NCBI GenBank assembly: GCA_949283905.1
Contig: CASDUB010000165.1
Coordinates: 1-6,796, forward strand
Direction: 5' to 3'
DNA length: 6,796 nucleotides
From: an uncultured Lachnospiraceae bacterium
Lineage (GTDB): Bacteria; Bacillota; Clostridia; Lachnospirales; Lachnospiraceae
Below the pieces are notes generated by a model. That model had not been told where the DNA came from. It did no database searches and saw only the letters and a list, made by a program, of their open reading frames with translations. How positions within the stretch are numbered: position 1 is the first letter of the stretch; every line of letters starts with the position of its first letter. Below are positions 6,317-6,796 of the stretch, piece after piece. The position numbers and the translations under genes are program-made.

Positions 6317-6360
6317 AATAGTGGACAGACTTGGGTATATAACCATGACTGTCCACTATT
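6317..6360. terminator. Inverted repeat between convergent dinB and the Rpn fragment; possible bidirectional terminator
   Basis: Perfect 12-bp arms AATAGTGGACAG (6317-6328) and CTGTCCACTATT (6349-6360) enclose a 20-nt loop. The position, 48 bp after the dinB stop and 17 bp from the end of the opposing gene, suits termination for both. Neither side has a strong T-run (TTTAAAAG on the plus strand), so function is uncertain. Confidence 0.45.
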
Positions 6361-6376
6361 TAAAAGTACGTGTAAA

Positions 6377-6550
6377 TTATTGAACTTCATTCTTATACTG
6401 TTCAAGATCCTTTAAAGTAACGTTACAGTTCTTTATAATGAAATCATCTGAAACTCCATTATTTATCATTGTTAAAATGAGCTGACGCTTTCCGTTTTCC
6501 TTCCCTTCATCAAAGAAATCCTGTTTTAATTCTTCTACTGCTTTGCACAT
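6377..6550 (-). CDS. Internal in-frame small ORF of the Rpn gene, candidate intragenic antitoxin
   Basis: From the ATG at 6550 this would encode 57 residues, starting MCKAVEELK and ending QYKNEVQ, in the same frame as the end of the Rpn fragment. The start has AAGGAGGT 9 nt upstream, a stronger site than most of the genuine starts in this window. The small protein is mainly charged helix (DFFDEGKENGKRQ) followed by a hydrophobic stretch (LILTMINNGVSDDFII). In E. coli, Rpn genes are reported to make such C-terminal proteins from internal starts, and these block the full-length toxic nuclease. This ORF would survive the upstream frame break. Independent translation is inferred from the site, not shown. 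Confidence 0.5.
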   Translation of the reverse strand: MCKAVEELKQDFFDEGKENGKRQLILTMINNGVSDDFIIKNCNVTLKDLEQYKNEVQ

Positions 6551-6559
6551 ATTAATTCG

Positions 6560-6567
6560 ACCTCCTT
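6560..6567 (-). promoter_or_regulatory. Strong Shine-Dalgarno inside the Rpn coding sequence
   Basis: AAGGAGGT on the minus strand is fully complementary to the usual 16S rRNA tail and sits 9 nt before the ATG of MCKAVEELK. It is formed by the codons for Glu-Gly-Gly (GAA GGA GGT) in the family's EGG-x3-MCKA segment. Confidence 0.75.
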
Positions 6568-6796
6568 CCGCTTTTGGCAGTTTTAGCGTCGTCAATTCAC
6601 TTATTAAGTCTGCTGTTTTTACATCTACAGAATAAAATTGTTCATTGCCAGATAATAAATTATAAAAATCTTTTTTACTGTTTCTTGCAGCAAGCGCTTG
6701 TATAACCAGCTGAAAATCTGATACAAATTTATTTGCATCGTGAATTTCCGATGGAATGGATCTTTATATGAGTCAGCCGTGATTTTTACGTGCTTC

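Larger units (their letters stand above)
6377..6796 (-). pseudogene. Rpn-family (PD-(D/E)XK 'putative transposase') C-terminal part, frame broken
   Basis: Reading from the right edge toward 6377, the final frame gives about 129 residues from just after a stop at 6766-6764. They resemble the C-terminal region of Rpn/Transposase_31 proteins: KFVSDFQLVIQAL, FYNLLSGNEQFYSVD, TADLISELT, then EGGRINMCKAVEEL and a charged tail. Full proteins of this family are about 300 residues, and the nuclease motifs lie in the N-terminal half, outside the window. In the same frame two stops occur (6766-6764 and 6775-6773), while the frame one base over is open from about 6765 to the edge (VKITADSYK). Joining them gives VKITADSYK then SIPSEIHD, so a one-base indel or sequencing error near 6765 is the simplest explanation. 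Rpn proteins are nucleases linked to recombination and, in E. coli, phage defence. The family call is by pattern, fairly sure. Confidence 0.7.

Noticed and set aside
6317..6360. The 12-bp inverted repeat as insertion-sequence or miniature-element ends
   Set aside because: The arms are only 20 nt apart, there is no target duplication, and the position between convergent gene ends fits a hairpin better.
6377..6595. 72-residue gene starting at a TTG at 6595
   Set aside because: The TTG is simply an internal Leu codon of the longer Rpn frame and has no ribosome binding site; the supported start is the ATG at 6550.

Overview
The window looks like chromosomal DNA from an anaerobic member of the Bacillota, probably a Clostridia/Lachnospiraceae-type bacterium. 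The reasons are the moderate-to-low GC, strong AGGAGG-type ribosome binding sites, an anaerobe-type hybrid cluster protein, a NimA-like flavoprotein, a DUF6273 domain and an Rpn/PD-(D/E)XK 'transposase' tail. The placement is inferred from protein families; no rRNA or other marker gene is present.

Layout. (1) 1-1257, plus strand: the 3' part of a gene cut by the left edge. It fuses a DUF6273-type domain to a RelA/SpoT-like HD hydrolase domain with its metal-binding residues intact. A 41-bp imperfect tandem repeat covers its stop codon. (2) 4246 down to 1346, minus strand: a nitrosative-stress cluster, in transcription order a ferredoxin-like Fe-S protein, hybrid cluster protein (hcp) and a NimA-like FMN protein. 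(3) 4358-6269, plus strand and divergent from (2): a Crp/Fnr-family regulator followed 7 bp later by DNA polymerase IV (dinB). (4) 6377-6796, minus strand: the C-terminal part of an Rpn-family gene whose frame is broken near the right edge, with a strong internal ribosome binding site and start.

How the parts fit. The 111-bp divergent region (4247-4357) holds a perfect 16-bp palindrome, TGTTTGAATTCAAACA, with the 5-6-5 geometry of Crp-family operators. It lies just downstream of a plausible sigma-A promoter for the regulator, where bound protein would repress. It is also about 39-41 bp upstream of the inferred start of the ferredoxin-hcp operon, the usual place for a class II activator. My reading is an HcpR-like circuit in which the regulator activates Hcp and its electron donor and represses itself. 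Because dinB sits in the regulator's transcript, a translesion polymerase would be tied to the same signal.

The most intriguing site is the Rpn fragment. A near-perfect Shine-Dalgarno, AAGGAGGT, lies inside the coding sequence 9 nt before an ATG that would give a 57-residue C-terminal protein. This matches the arrangement reported for E. coli Rpn genes, where an intragenic start makes a small antitoxin to the full-length nuclease. No rRNA, tRNA, CRISPR array or complete insertion sequence was seen.
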